Positions 1-9,706 of a DNA stretch of 64,000 nt are shown in pieces. The position numbers and the translations under genes were made by a program. How positions within the stretch are numbered: position 1 is the first letter of the stretch; each line of letters starts with the position of its first letter. The notes beneath the pieces are model-generated. The model had not been told where the DNA came from and searched no databases. It worked only from the letters and a program-made list of their open reading frames with translations. The stretch is taken from the NCBI GenBank assembly GCA_963730785.1, contig CAVSTF010000006.1, forward strand, positions 219,535-283,534. The letters run 5' to 3'. Source of the DNA: Bog-473 sp963730785 (GTDB lineage Bacteria; Actinomycetota; Acidimicrobiia; Acidimicrobiales; RAAP-2).

Positions 1-2
1 GC

Positions 3-119
3 ACCTTCGCCCAAGTCGTCGACGCCTTCGTCGCTCGGGCCGCCGAACAGTTCGGAGAGGGCGACCGCTACGACATCATCGAAGGCCCGACGGCTGACCA
101 CAGCGTCGACGAGCGGCCG
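3..119 (+). CDS. Possible C-terminal end of octanoyltransferase LipB (partial)
   Basis: The lipoyl synthase frame is open back to the window edge with no stop. Residues encoded here (TFAQVVDAFVARAAEQFG, then an acidic linker) resemble the last helix of LipB octanoyltransferases more than any LipA N-terminus. LipB attaches the octanoyl group that LipA converts to lipoyl, and the two genes are commonly adjacent. Either lipB and lipA are fused in this organism or an indel removed the lipB stop. The identification rests on about 20 residues and is tentative. Confidence 0.4.
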
Positions 120-1022
120 TTGCTCAAGCGACTTCGCCAGGCCGGCGTGGCACCCGAAGCCGGCCTGCAGATTGAACAACGCAAACCCGAATGGTTACGG
201 GTGCCCGTCCGCATGGGCAAGGAATATCGCTCACTGGGCCAGACCGTGCACGATCTGGGCCTGGTCACCGTCTGCGAAGAAGCCGGTTGCCCCAACATCT
301 ATGAGTGTTGGTCCGATGGCACGGCGACCTTCATGATCAACGGGGAGCGCTGCACCCGGGCCTGCGGTTTCTGCCAGGTCGACACTCGCCATCCGATGCC
401 GTTGTCGCCCGACGAGCCGGAGCGGGTGGCCCGGGCGGTCGAGAAGATGCAGCTTGGCCATGCGGTCATCACCTGCGTGGCCCGGGACGACCTGGCCGAC
501 GGCGGCGCCGGCGCCATGGCCCAGACCATCGCCGCCATCCGCGACCGCATGCCAGCCACCACGGTCGAGGTCCTGATTTCTGATTGCCGAGGTGACGCAG
601 CGTCGCTCCAACAGATCTTCTCTGCCCGACCGGACGTGTTGAACCACAACATAGAGACGGTGGCTCGCTTGCAGCGGGCCGTTCGCCCCTCAGCCGGTTA
701 TGCCCGCAGCCTCGGCGTGCTCTCCCGAGCGGGCGCCGCCGGCTTGGTCACCAAGTCGGGCCTGATGGTGGGTTTGGGCGAACGTGAGGACGAGGTGATT
801 GCCACCATGGCCGATCTGCGGTCCGTCGGCGTCTCGATCATCACCATCGGTCAGTACATCCGACCGAGTCGTGAGCACCTTCCGGTTTCCAAGTACTGGG
901 AACCCGAAGCATTCGAACGGCTCAAGCGCATCGGCGCTGAGCTCGGTGTGCCTCACGTGGAAGCGTCACCACTGACTCGTTCCAGCTACCACGCTCGAGA
1001 CGCCGCGGCCGCTGTCCACTAA
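120..1022 (+). CDS. lipA: Lipoyl synthase (radical SAM)
   Basis: Inserts two sulfurs into protein-bound octanoyl groups to make the lipoyl cofactor of 2-oxoacid dehydrogenases and the glycine cleavage system. Counting from the TTG at 120, the auxiliary cluster cysteines are C52, C57 and C63 (CEEAGCPNIYEC) and the radical-SAM CX3CX2C cysteines are C78, C82 and C85 (CTRACGFC). The C-terminal RSSY serine motif that ligates the auxiliary cluster is present. About 300 aa is normal for LipA. The true start is unclear: the frame continues upstream, TTG 120 and GTG 147 are candidates, and a LipB-LipA fusion is possible. Convergent with the gene ending at 1027. Confidence 0.95.
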   Translation: MLKRLRQAGVAPEAGLQIEQRKPEWLRVPVRMGKEYRSLGQTVHDLGLVTVCEEAGCPNIYECWSDGTATFMINGERCTRACGFCQVDTRHPMPLSPDEPERVARAVEKMQLGHAVITCVARDDLADGGAGAMAQTIAAIRDRMPATTVEVLISDCRGDAASLQQIFSARPDVLNHNIETVARLQRAVRPSAGYARSLGVLSRAGAAGLVTKSGLMVGLGEREDEVIATMADLRSVGVSIITIGQYIRPSREHLPVSKYWEPEAFERLKRIGAELGVPHVEASPLTRSSYHARDAAAAVH

Positions 1023-1026
1023 GTGA

Positions 1027-1881
1027 CTAGCGCTTGGAGCGTGGCTTGAACAGCCACGCCGCCAACAGCCCGAGTACGACCGGAATGTCCTCCCGGCCCA
1101 CCCTGGGCTCGATCACCCGCAGCGTGTGCACCACAACCTTCGTCCGCCGGCGATGACTCACCACGAGCAACACCGCTCCGGCAATCACCAGCACGCCGCC
1201 GATCGACGCGCCCAGGATCCAATAGAGGTCCGGATCGCCGCCCGGCGCCGGCACCGGCGCCACGGACACCTTCGCCTTAGCTTTCTTCGGCACCACCCTC
1301 AACGCCGCCAGTTGCAGCTCGGTGATCGAACGGGCTCCCGACACCGTGATGGGATGCAGATCGCTCGCCGCATTGGACGAGAAGAACGACAGGGTGGCCA
1401 CCGTGGTGCCGACCTCAGCCACCACGGCCTGGCCCACACCGACCTGGGTGTTCGTGGTGGCGAAGTACGTGGTGCGGAACGCACCCTTCACACCGGGCAT
1501 GGCTCCGGAGCTGACAATCTCGCCTGACTGCAGTGCGGTGCGCACCGAGGACAGGTAGGCCTCGGCCGCCGGCGCCCGGTCAAAGCGAACCAATAGGACC
1601 TGCACCTCGTTGTTCCCGCCGGCGTCCGCCCAGACCCGCTCGTAGGTCGAGATGGTCTTGTCGGCCGACAAGTCGCCCAACGCAGTCGCCGCCGCGGTCG
1701 GATTGGGCGACGACGTCGCAAAGTTCGAGGCGTTCAGCTGGCCTTGCTTAACCACCGAATAGCCCGGCCCGATAGAGGTCAGTGCCACCGCCGACACCGG
1801 AGCCGGAGCCGCCGCACCCGCCGAACCGGCCGCCGCCAAGCCCAACAGAGCCATCACCGCGAGAGCAATGGCTCGCTTCAC
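1027..1881 (-). CDS. Exported protein with C-terminal membrane anchor, function unknown
   Basis: 284 aa from a GTG whose GTGA overlaps the metH stop. An N-terminal basic-hydrophobic-Ala signal (KRAIALAVMALLGLAAAGSAGA) is followed by an extracytoplasmic domain of about 200 residues, one transmembrane helix (WILGASIGGVLVIAGAVLLVV) and a basic cytoplasmic tail containing a further short hydrophobic stretch. No family was recognised. The first gene of the pair is metH, but nothing links the functions. Because of an indel near the end of metH, this frame reads through into metH and looks like a 1,518-residue fusion; it is a separate gene. Confidence 0.75.
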   Translation of the reverse strand: MKRAIALAVMALLGLAAAGSAGAAAPAPVSAVALTSIGPGYSVVKQGQLNASNFATSSPNPTAAATALGDLSADKTISTYERVWADAGGNNEVQVLLVRFDRAPAAEAYLSSVRTALQSGEIVSSGAMPGVKGAFRTTYFATTNTQVGVGQAVVAEVGTTVATLSFFSSNAASDLHPITVSGARSITELQLAALRVVPKKAKAKVSVAPVPAPGGDPDLYWILGASIGGVLVIAGAVLLVVSHRRRTKVVVHTLRVIEPRVGREDIPVVLGLLAAWLFKPRSKR

Positions 1882-4800
1882 GCGACGAAGTACTTGGCCT
1901 CTGGGTGATGGCAGATGATGGCGTCGGTCGTCTGTTCGGGGTGGAGCTGGAAGCCCTCGCTCGACGGTGACGCCGATCCGATCGCCGCCCAGCAGCTCAA
2001 CCACCTTTGCGTTGTCAGTCAGATCGGGACAGGCCGGGTAACCCCAGGAATAGCGCCCACCTCTGTAGGTCTGACGGAACAACCCAGCCAGCGACGGCCC
2101 GTCCTCGTCGACAAACCCGAGTTCCTCGCGAATCCGCTTGTGCCAGTACTCGGCCGTGGCCTCAGCCATCTCCACACTGAGGCCGTGCAGGAACAAATAG
2201 TTCTGGTATTCGTTCGCCGCGAACAACTCGGCCGCCGCCGCCGACGCCCGGTCACCAATGGTGCAGAGCATGAAGCTGGCAAAGTCCTCGTCACCGGACG
2301 CCGAGGTCCGGAAGAAGTCGGCAATGCACAGCCAGGGCTCTTTGCGCTGGCGTGGGAAGTTGAAGCGCATCCATTCCGACGAACGCGACTCGTCCTTCCA
2401 GATGATGAGGTCGTTGCCCTCAGCGTTGGCGGCAAAGTGCCCGTACGCCACCTGCGGGATCAGCAGATCGGCTTCCTTGGCCTTGGCCATCTCCTGGCGC
2501 AACGTGGCCCGCACCCGGGTCTTGAACTCGGTGTCGTCCTCGCCGTTCTCGGGGCGGAAACCCCACTGGTTGCGGAACAACGCCGTGAGGTTCAAGAACT
2601 CAGCCACATCGTCCAGCGGGAGTCCCTTGGCGATCCGACTCCCCACAAACGGCGGGACGAACAGCGGATTGTCGGCCGCCACGTCGGAACGAGCCGGCTG
2701 ACCTTCGACCGGCGCCGTGTCCTGAGGATCCAAGCGACTCCGCTTGGGCACGTTCTTCTCGGAAATCTCGCGACCGAACTTCGGATCGACCTCGCCCGAC
2801 TTCTTCATCTCGACCAGGCGGTCCATGGTGCGCAGTCCCTCGAACGCATCGCGCCCGTAGAACAAGCGACCCTCGTAAATTTCACGCAAGTCTCGCTCGA
2901 CGTAGGTACGCGTCAACGCCGCCCCACCCAAAAGGATGGGGAAGTCAGCCAGGTCGCGCTGATTCAGCTCGACCAGGTTCTCGCGCATGATCAACGTCGA
3001 CTTCACCAGCAGGCCACTCATGCCGATGGCGTCGGCCTTGTGCGCCTCGGCGGCGGCGATCATCTCGTTGATACCGATTTTGATGCCGAGGTTGATCACC
3101 TCGTAGCCGTTGTTGGTCAGGATGATGTCGACCAGGTTCTTGCCGATGTCGTGCACGTCACCCTTGACGGTGGCGAGCACCACGGTGCCCTTGCCACCCT
3201 GATCGGCCTTCTCCATGTGTGGCTCCAGGAATGCGACGGCAGCCTTCATCGTCTCGGCCGACTGCAACACGAACGGCAGCTGCATCTCACCCGACGCGAA
3301 GCGCTCGCCGACGACCTTCATGCCTTCCAGCAAGATGTCGTTGACGATGGCCAACGCAGCCAGCCCGGACTCCAACGCTTCGGTGAGGTCGGCGTCGAGA
3401 CCGGTGCGGTTGCCGTCAATGATCCGCTGCGACAGACGCTGGTCAACCGGCCAATCGGCGTGGTCGTCCTGGGCGCCCGTGTTGACCTTGACCCCGTCGA
3501 ACAGCGCCAGCAATTCCTGGAGCGGGTCGTAGTCGTCGTTGCGACGGTTGTAGATCAGATCGAGACACAGTTCCTTGGCCCGCTCATCAATACGAGCCAG
3601 CGGCACGATCTTCGACACGTGCACAATGGCCGAGTCCAGCCCGGCCTCGACACACTCGTGCAGAAACACCGAGTTGAGCGCCTGCCGAGCCGCCGGATTG
3701 AGACCGAACGACACGTTCGACAACCCGAGAATGGTCGACACGCCCGGCAACTCGGCCTTGATGGCCCGAATCCCCTCGATGGTCTCAATCCCGTCGAGCC
3801 GACTCTCCTCCATACCGGTCGACAGCGGCAACGCCAGCGGGTCGAACAGCAGGTCCTCGGGCTCGAGCCCATAACGGTTGACAGCGATGTCCCGGATATT
3901 CCGAGCGGCGCGTAGCTTCCATTCGGCGGTGCGGGCCTGACCTTCTTCATCAATACAGGTGCAGACCACGGCAGCGCCGAATTCGCGGGCCAGTCGCAGG
4001 AACGTGTCGAGACGCGTTCCGGGCTCGTCGCCCTCTTCCAGGTTGACCGAGTTCAATATCGGCCGACCACCGATCCACTCCAGCGCGGCGCGCACGACCG
4101 GACCCTCAGTGGAGTCGACCATGAGCGGCACGCTGGCTTGCGTGGCAAAGCGGCTGGCGATCTCGTGCATGTCGGCCACACCGTCAGCACCGGTGTAGTC
4201 CACGCAGACGTCGATCAGGTGGGAGCCCTCGGTGACCTGGTCCCGAGCCATGGCGACACAGGTGTCCCAATCGGCCTCGAGCATGGCTTCGCGAAAACGC
4301 TTGGATCCGTTGGCGTTGGTGCGTTCGCCGACGGCCAAGAACGAGGTGTCCTGTTGGAACGGCACCGAGGTGTAGATCGATGCTGCGGACGGCTCCCAAA
4401 TCGGGGTGCGCTTGAGCGGGACGATGCCCTTACAGGCCTCGACCACTGCGGCCAGGTGTTCCGGCGTCGTGCCACAGCAGCCGCCGACCGCCGACACGCC
4501 GAATTCGGTGGCGAAGCGGTGGAGATGCTCAGCCAACTGGTCGGGCGTGAGGTCGTAGTGCATCTTGCCGTCGACCACCGAGGGCAGCCCGGCGTTCGGC
4601 AGGCAGGAGATGGGCATGCGGCTGGCCCCGGACAGGTGCCGGAGGGCCTCGCTCATCTCGACCGGGCCCGTGGCGCAGTTCAGGCCGACCACGTCGACCT
4701 GCATGGCATCGAGCACGGTCAGGGCGGCCGCGATCTCAGTACCGGGCAGCATGCGACCCGTCAGCTCAATCGTCACCTGCACCTGAATCGGCACAATGCG

Positions 4801-5388
4801 GTCCAGGGCGACCATGGCCCGCCGGGCCCCGTTGATGGCGGACTTGGCCGACAAGAGGTCGAACACGGTCTCAATCAGAAGGAGATCGACGCCGCCCTCC
4901 AACAAGCCGAGCGCCTGCTCTTCGTAGGCGTCGCGCAGGTCGGCGTAGGGAATGTGGCCCAGCGTCGGGAACTTGGTGCCCGGGCCCATGCTGCCGGCGA
5001 CCCACCGCGGACGTTCGGGAGTGGCGAACTCGGCCGCCACGGCCTTGGCCAGCTCGGCCCCGCGGCGGCTGAGCTCACGGGCCCGATCTTGCAGCCCGTA
5101 CTCGACCAACACCACGGACGAGGTGCCGAAGGTGTCGGTTTCGACCACGTCGCAGCCGACCTCATAGAAGGAGCGGTGCACCTGAGAAATCAGGTCGGGC
5201 CGGGTATCGATCAGGATTTCGTTGCAGCCCTCGAGTTCGGGCCCACCGAAGTCTTCCGGGGTCAGTCCGAGGATCTGCAGGTTGGTGCCCATGGCGCCGT
5301 CGTAAATCAGGACCCGCTCACGCAGGGCCTGCAAGTAGGACGACTGGTCGGGGTCTAGGCGACCGAGGAGTTCAGGCGAGGTCGACAT
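1878..5388 (-). CDS. metH: Cobalamin-dependent methionine synthase (one frameshift near the C-terminus)
   Basis: Transfers methyl from methyl-THF to homocysteine via cob(I)alamin. Domains in order: homocysteine barrel (about 20-320, zinc cysteines C238, C304 and C305 in GLNCATG and GGCCGTTP), pterin barrel (from about 350, GERTNANGSKRF), cobalamin cap and Rossmann domain (D744-x-H746-x2-G749, the lower axial His motif), and C-terminal AdoMet activation domain (RYSWGYPACPDL). Start ATG 5388 gives the usual length of about 1,170 aa. An extra base around 1957-1963 shifts the frame; in the corrected frame the typical ending HPEQTTDAIICHHPEAKYF and a TGA at 1880-1878 follow. Divergent from a cobalamin adenosyltransferase across 41 bp; that gap is too short for a cobalamin riboswitch. 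Confidence 0.96.
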
Positions 5389-5429
5389 GTTCGAAACAGG
5401 ATACTGGCGTCCCGGTAGCATCCCGCTCC

Positions 5430-5981
5430 GTGCAGCCTCGGATATATACGAAGACCGGCGATGACGGCACGACTGGGCTGTTGTTCGGGGGTCGGGTCCG
5501 GAAGGATTCGGCCCAGATCGAGACCAACGGCGCCATCGATGAGACGCAAGCGGCCATCGGATTGGCCCGAGCCCAGACGGCACCCGACTCTGACATCAAC
5601 CACCGCCTGACCGTCCTGGCCAGGGATCTCTACGTCCTGGGAGCCGAAGTCTCAGCAGCCCCCGAGAACCGGCACAAGCTCAAGCCCGGCTCATCGCTGG
5701 TGACCGCCGACATGGTGGAGCGGTTGGAGCACGACATAGACGAGTTGCTCGAACGCTTCGACATGCCGAGCGACTTCACCATCCCTGGAGCCAATCCGGT
5801 GGCGGCCGGGCTGGATTACGCCCGTACCGTGGCCCGGAGAGCTGAACGGCTGGCGGTTGGGTATTCGCTCGAAGACTCCCACGTCGTGCTCTACCTCAAT
5901 CGACTCTCTGACCTGCTGTGGGCCATGGCCCGGTGGCAGGAGGGTCCCGATCACACGCTTTCCAAGGCAGCCAAGGACTGA
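5430..5981 (+). CDS. PduO-type ATP:cob(I)alamin adenosyltransferase
   Basis: Converts cob(I)alamin and ATP to adenosylcobalamin for mutases and other AdoCbl enzymes. The 183-aa protein starts at a GTG and shows the family ATP-binding N-terminal motif YTKTGDDGTTGL (residues 6-17) and the C-terminal helices with RRAERL and LNRLSDLLWAMARW that form the trimer active site. Length is typical. Divergent from metH: a corrinoid pair in which one gene uses methylcobalamin and the other makes adenosylcobalamin from the same pool. Confidence 0.94.
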   Translation: MQPRIYTKTGDDGTTGLLFGGRVRKDSAQIETNGAIDETQAAIGLARAQTAPDSDINHRLTVLARDLYVLGAEVSAAPENRHKLKPGSSLVTADMVERLEHDIDELLERFDMPSDFTIPGANPVAAGLDYARTVARRAERLAVGYSLEDSHVVLYLNRLSDLLWAMARWQEGPDHTLSKAAKD

Positions 5982-6380
5982 GGCGTGCGGTGATGCCAGG
6001 TCCGGTGCAGCTCCTGCGTCAGCGGATCGAGCCGTACCGCATGGTGCGCCGGTAACGCCGGCACTTCGAGTACGGATGGCCAGATGCTCGTCGTCCAGCC
6101 GCTGGGCCAGATTGAAGCGCACCAACCGATCGATGGCGCGTGGCAGCGGTGCGTGCCGTGAGTCGCCCCGACCAAGCCCCAGCGACGTCGCTAACCAGTC
6201 GAAGTCCAGCGTGAAATCCTCGGTAGCGCCGAGCAGGAACACGGCCGAGCGCCTCAGCAACCAAGTTGCGGAAGGGCCAAGTGTTGGCAACCAAAACAGC
6301 TCGGCGTAGACGGATAGTGAGTGGTGACCCGGTCCGTTGATCGGCGGGTCGCTCCAGGCGGTGATGGTGATTGGGTTCAT
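5951..6380 (-). CDS. Small conserved actinobacterial protein of unknown function (frameshifted)
   Basis: About 142 aa once one extra base near 6064 is removed. The first part contains YAELFWLPTLGPSATWLLRR and LDDEHLAIRTR; the second part continues LPAHHAVRLDP to a stop at 5951. It resembles an uncharacterised actinobacterial family I recall as having this WLPTLGPSATWLLRR core, but I cannot name a domain. The 3' end overlaps the convergent adenosyltransferase gene by 31 bp. Moderate confidence that the gene is real, since both halves join cleanly at one indel. Confidence 0.6.
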
Positions 6381-6431
6381 CGGACGATGATCCATGGTCC
6401 GACTTGCACAAAACCTTGACGAAAACCTTGC

Positions 6432-7745
6432 TCAGGTCCGCCTGGGCCGATTTATTTTTGCCGTGGCCTTGGCGGCGGCCAATCGCCGAGCCCGAGAGAT
6501 CGCCCCGGCACTGGGCGGATTGTGCGGGCGGCACCCACTTCCATTGGCCCGGTTGGCCTCGAGCTTCCACCCACCGTGGGTCTTGAGGTCGTGGTGGCTC
6601 GGGCACAAACGGGCCAAGTTGGAGAGCTCGGTCAGCCCGCCCTTGGCGAAGTCCTCAATTCGATGGTCACTCTGCAGATGCTTGGTCTGGCCGCAGCTCG
6701 GGACGGCGCATGTGCGGTCTCGGGCCACCAGCGTCATGGCTAGGCGCTGGGCGACGTGAGCGGGAGCGTCCAGTCACCGAGCAGATGGCCTTGGCGGATC
6801 GCAGCATGAACTGGGCGATCCCTCATAGAGCAGCTCAGTGGCGGCATCGACGCTGATGGGGCCGATGCCATCGATTTCACAGATCTCGCCTGTGTTGGTC
6901 GTGCCCCGTTGCAGCGCCTCGGCATCGACCAGCACGACGCACAGCGGGATCCTTTGAGCCAGCGGCTTCGCCCGCACGGAGCGCTTGCCGGCCAACAGGT
7001 CCAACAGGGCATCCATCCGATGGGCGGCCAACGTCGTCGTGGGAGTCCGAACCGGCCGCCTTCCAGCGCCGCTGGGTATCGGCCTCCAGAGGGCCGTGGA
7101 CCTTGGCCCACGCCACCTCATCGCAGAGGCCCTCGAAACGGATGCCGCCGCCTTCGGCCTGCGGCCAGCGCAAGTGTCGAATGGCATGGACCCGATCCCG
7201 CCGGGCCCGCTCGGATCTCTCGGGAACGGGCGGCGGATCGTTGACGGGCCACCTCGTCACTCAGCTCCTCATTCGACGAACCGCTCGGAGCTGGTCAACA
7301 ATTCGCCGGCCGACGAAGGGTCGGTGGCGGCGGCTTCGCCAAAAGCTTGATCTGCTGGGCCGAGAGTTCGCCCCCGTGCAGCGCTTCGGCCAGTTCCGGG
7401 GTGTCTGCGGCCTCGCTTGGCCGCCGGCCAAGTCGTCCTTGGCGGCACCGGTGGAGGAGCCAGTCAACGACGCCAGCCAGGATCCGGCCGAACCATGTCC
7501 TTCTTTGGTGTGGCGCCCGGTTTCGGCCACCACCGGGGAGAACAGGGCAATGCCCGAAGAGGCAGCCCGTTCGCCGTCGGCCAAGAGCGCCACGGCCCGG
7601 CGGGCCTGATCGCCGGATGCCCGTTCAGGACGGGCCTGGCGGACGAACTCTTTATCGTCCGAGCCGCCGCCGCCAGTTCGTCGAGATCGACGAGCTCGCT
7701 ACGGCGGTCCGATCGCGCTCGATGAGGGTCGCCAGAACCACACGC
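6432..7745 (-). pseudogene. DUF222/HNH endonuclease domain protein, broken by several frameshifts
   Basis: Fragments in all three minus frames line up as one protein. The DUF222-like part lies about 7745-6780 (DELAAAARTIK, LLADGERAASSGIALFSP, MDALLDLLAGKRSV). The C-terminal HNH domain (6737-6432) reads CAVPSCGQTKHLQSDHR, then LCPSHHDLKTHGGW, with a CXXC pair and the H-N-H histidines intact. This family is multicopy in many actinobacterial genomes and its role is unclear. At least four indels are needed, more than in neighbouring genes, so it may be a real pseudogene or may just share the window-wide error rate. A GTG near 7744 is the likely start. Confidence 0.7.
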
Positions 7746-7788
7746 AAATCGTACGAAATGGGTGTGACAGACAACCTCAAACGCTGAC

Positions 7789-8418
7789 CTACCAGCGCCC
7801 CCGATGCACCCGTGCAACCGCCCGACTCCGACCGGCACCGGCCGATCCAGCGACGGCGATCGATGGTCGGCCCCGTCAGGCCGGCCCAACGCCACCGCAC
7901 CGAACAGGCGCCACCCGTCCGGCACCCCCAAAGCCGAAGCCAACGCCGCCTCGCCCCGGAAGTTGCCCAACATGCAGGCGCCCAGCCCCTCATCGACCGC
8001 CGCCAGCAACGCCGACATCACGCCGAAGGCGGCATCGCCCATCCAGTACGGCACGGCCCACGCATCGGCCGACGAGCCCAACCCGAGGTCCACCGGACCG
8101 AGCGCTGCCTTGTCCGCCTCCCCGTACCGCTCCACATAGGCCTCAGCCGACGAATAGGCCAGCAGCATCACCGGCGCCCGCCGCAGGCCGGGCCAGCGGG
8201 GACTCGACGAACGCCACGCCTCATCGGTCACCGCATCCCAATACAGCGCCGTCTCGGCCGGACCCGACAGCACCACCCAGGCCGTGCCACCCGTGTTCCC
8301 CGCCGTAGGGGCCCGCAACGCCGCGCGCCACCACCCGGTCCACCACCTCCGTCTGGAGGGGGGCCGAGTCGAAGCTGCGGACCATGGCCCGGCGGCGGAC
8401 GACCTCTCCGAATTCCAT
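7789..8418 (-). CDS. Nitroreductase family FMN oxidoreductase (frameshifted)
   Basis: Starts MEFGEVVRRRAMVRSFD, the usual nitroreductase opening in which the RR...RSF residues bind FMN phosphate. After an indel near 8315 it continues with APTAGNTGGTAWVVL, and then WMGDAAFGVMSALLAAVDEGLGACMLG and LGVPDGWRLFGAVALGRPDG, all standard for the fold. The end is disturbed by another indel; a TAG at 7791-7789 restores a normal ending. Substrate cannot be predicted. In Actinobacteria these small nitroreductases often act in cofactor or xenobiotic reduction. Confidence 0.8.
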
Positions 8419-8548
8419 CGGCGGAGGCTAGAACCCGCCGCCTCAACGCCGGCCCATACCCCTTCGGGAATGTTGACCCCGCTGGTAGTGTTTTACCTCC
8501 TGGTACAGGGTACGACGAGTACCGGAACGCTGGAGGTATGGACAGACG

Positions 8549-9706
8549 ATGGCGACACCACGAGATCTGCTGAACGAAGCCAAGGCCTCGATCAGGGAGA
8601 TCGACCCGCCCGACGCCGAGAAGCTGGTCGGCCAGGTCGTCTTCTTGGACGTCCGAGAGCCCGACGAGTACGAACAGGGCGCCGTACCCAACGCCGTCCA
8701 CCTGCCCCGGGGTCACCTCGAGTTCCAGGTCGAGGGCAAGCTCCCCGACAAGTCAGCACCGCTGGTCGTCTACTGCGCCGGTGGCGTCCGTTCCGCCTTC
8801 GCGGCCAAGACCCTGGGCGACCTCGGCTACACCGACGTGCAGTCGCTGATCGGCGGCTTCAATAAGTGGAAGGACGACGGCCGCCCCTGGGCCGCGCCCA
8901 AGACGCTGACCCCGGCGCAGCGCAACCGCTACCAGCGCCACCTGCTCCTCCCCGAAGTGGGCGAGGTCGGCCAGCTCAAGCTGCTGAACTCCAAGGTCCT
9001 GCTGCTCGGCGCCGGCGGCCTCGGCTCGCCCGCCGCCCTCTACCTGGCCGCGGCCGGCGTGGGCACGCTGGGCATCATCGACATGGACGTGGTCGACGAG
9101 TCCAACCTGCAGCGCCAGATCCTGCACAACATGGACCGCATCGGCGACCGCAAGGTCGACTCGGCCAAGAAGACGCTGACCGCCCTCAATCCGGACGTCA
9201 GCGTGGTGACGTACGACGTCCGGCTGGGCGCCGACAACATCCTGGACATCATCGACGGCTACGACGTGATCGTCGACGGGACGGACAACTTCCCGACCCG
9301 CTACCTGGTCAACGACGCCGCGCTCCTCAAGCGCATCCCGGTCATCCACGGTTCCATCTTCCGCTTCGAGGGTCAGGTCACCGTCTTCGATCCGTACAAC
9401 GGGCCGTGCTACCGCTGCCTCATCCCGGAGCCGCCTCCGGCCGAGTTGGCTCCTTCTTGCTCGGAGGCCGGCGTCCTGGGTGTGCTGCCCGGCATCGTGG
9501 GCTCTATCCAGGCGGTCGAGGCCATCAAGATGCTGCTCAAGCTGGGTGACCCACTGGTCGGTCGCCTCTTGGCCTACGACGCCCTGGAGCAGTCGTTCCG
9601 GACCTTCAAGGTTCGGCGTGACCCGGCCTGCCCGGCCTGTGGGCCCGATGCCGGTGAGATCGTCATTGCCGAGTACGACGATCTCTGCATGCCCCACGCG
9701 CATTGA
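8549..9706 (+). CDS. Rhodanese-MoeB/ThiF fusion: sulfur-carrier adenylyltransferase/sulfurtransferase
   Basis: Activates the C-terminus of a ubiquitin-like sulfur carrier (MoaD/ThiS type) and can pass sulfur to it. Residues about 20-115 are a rhodanese domain with active-site C76 (VYCAGGVRS). Residues about 120-385 are an E1-like domain with RYQRHLLLPEVG, the ATP loop GAGGLGSP (154-161), NLQRQ, catalytic-type C304 (SCSEAGVLG) and zinc pairs CYRC (287-290) and CPAC (361-364). In the familiar MoeZ/MOCS3 arrangement the rhodanese is C-terminal; here it is N-terminal. A GGAGG lies 13 nt before the ATG. TTGA overlap couples it to the next gene. No sulfur-carrier gene is adjacent. Confidence 0.93.
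   Translation: MATPRDLLNEAKASIREIDPPDAEKLVGQVVFLDVREPDEYEQGAVPNAVHLPRGHLEFQVEGKLPDKSAPLVVYCAGGVRSAFAAKTLGDLGYTDVQSLIGGFNKWKDDGRPWAAPKTLTPAQRNRYQRHLLLPEVGEVGQLKLLNSKVLLLGAGGLGSPAALYLAAAGVGTLGIIDMDVVDESNLQRQILHNMDRIGDRKVDSAKKTLTALNPDVSVVTYDVRLGADNILDIIDGYDVIVDGTDNFPTRYLVNDAALLKRIPVIHGSIFRFEGQVTVFDPYNGPCYRCLIPEPPPAELAPSCSEAGVLGVLPGIVGSIQAVEAIKMLLKLGDPLVGRLLAYDALEQSFRTFKVRRDPACPACGPDAGEIVIAEYDDLCMPHAH

Noticed and set aside
1915..3915. 666-codon open frame on the plus strand opposite metH
   Set aside because: It is the complement of a verified metH coding sequence; long antisense frames are expected at this GC content and no family motif is present.
5389..5429. Cobalamin riboswitch for metH or the adenosyltransferase
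   Set aside because: The gap is only 41 bp; a B12 riboswitch needs about 200 nt and no B12-box was seen.
1027..5583. MetH fused to a C-terminal membrane domain
   Set aside because: The fusion depends on an extra base near 1960; correcting it restores the usual MetH end and stop, and a separate gene with its own signal peptide follows.
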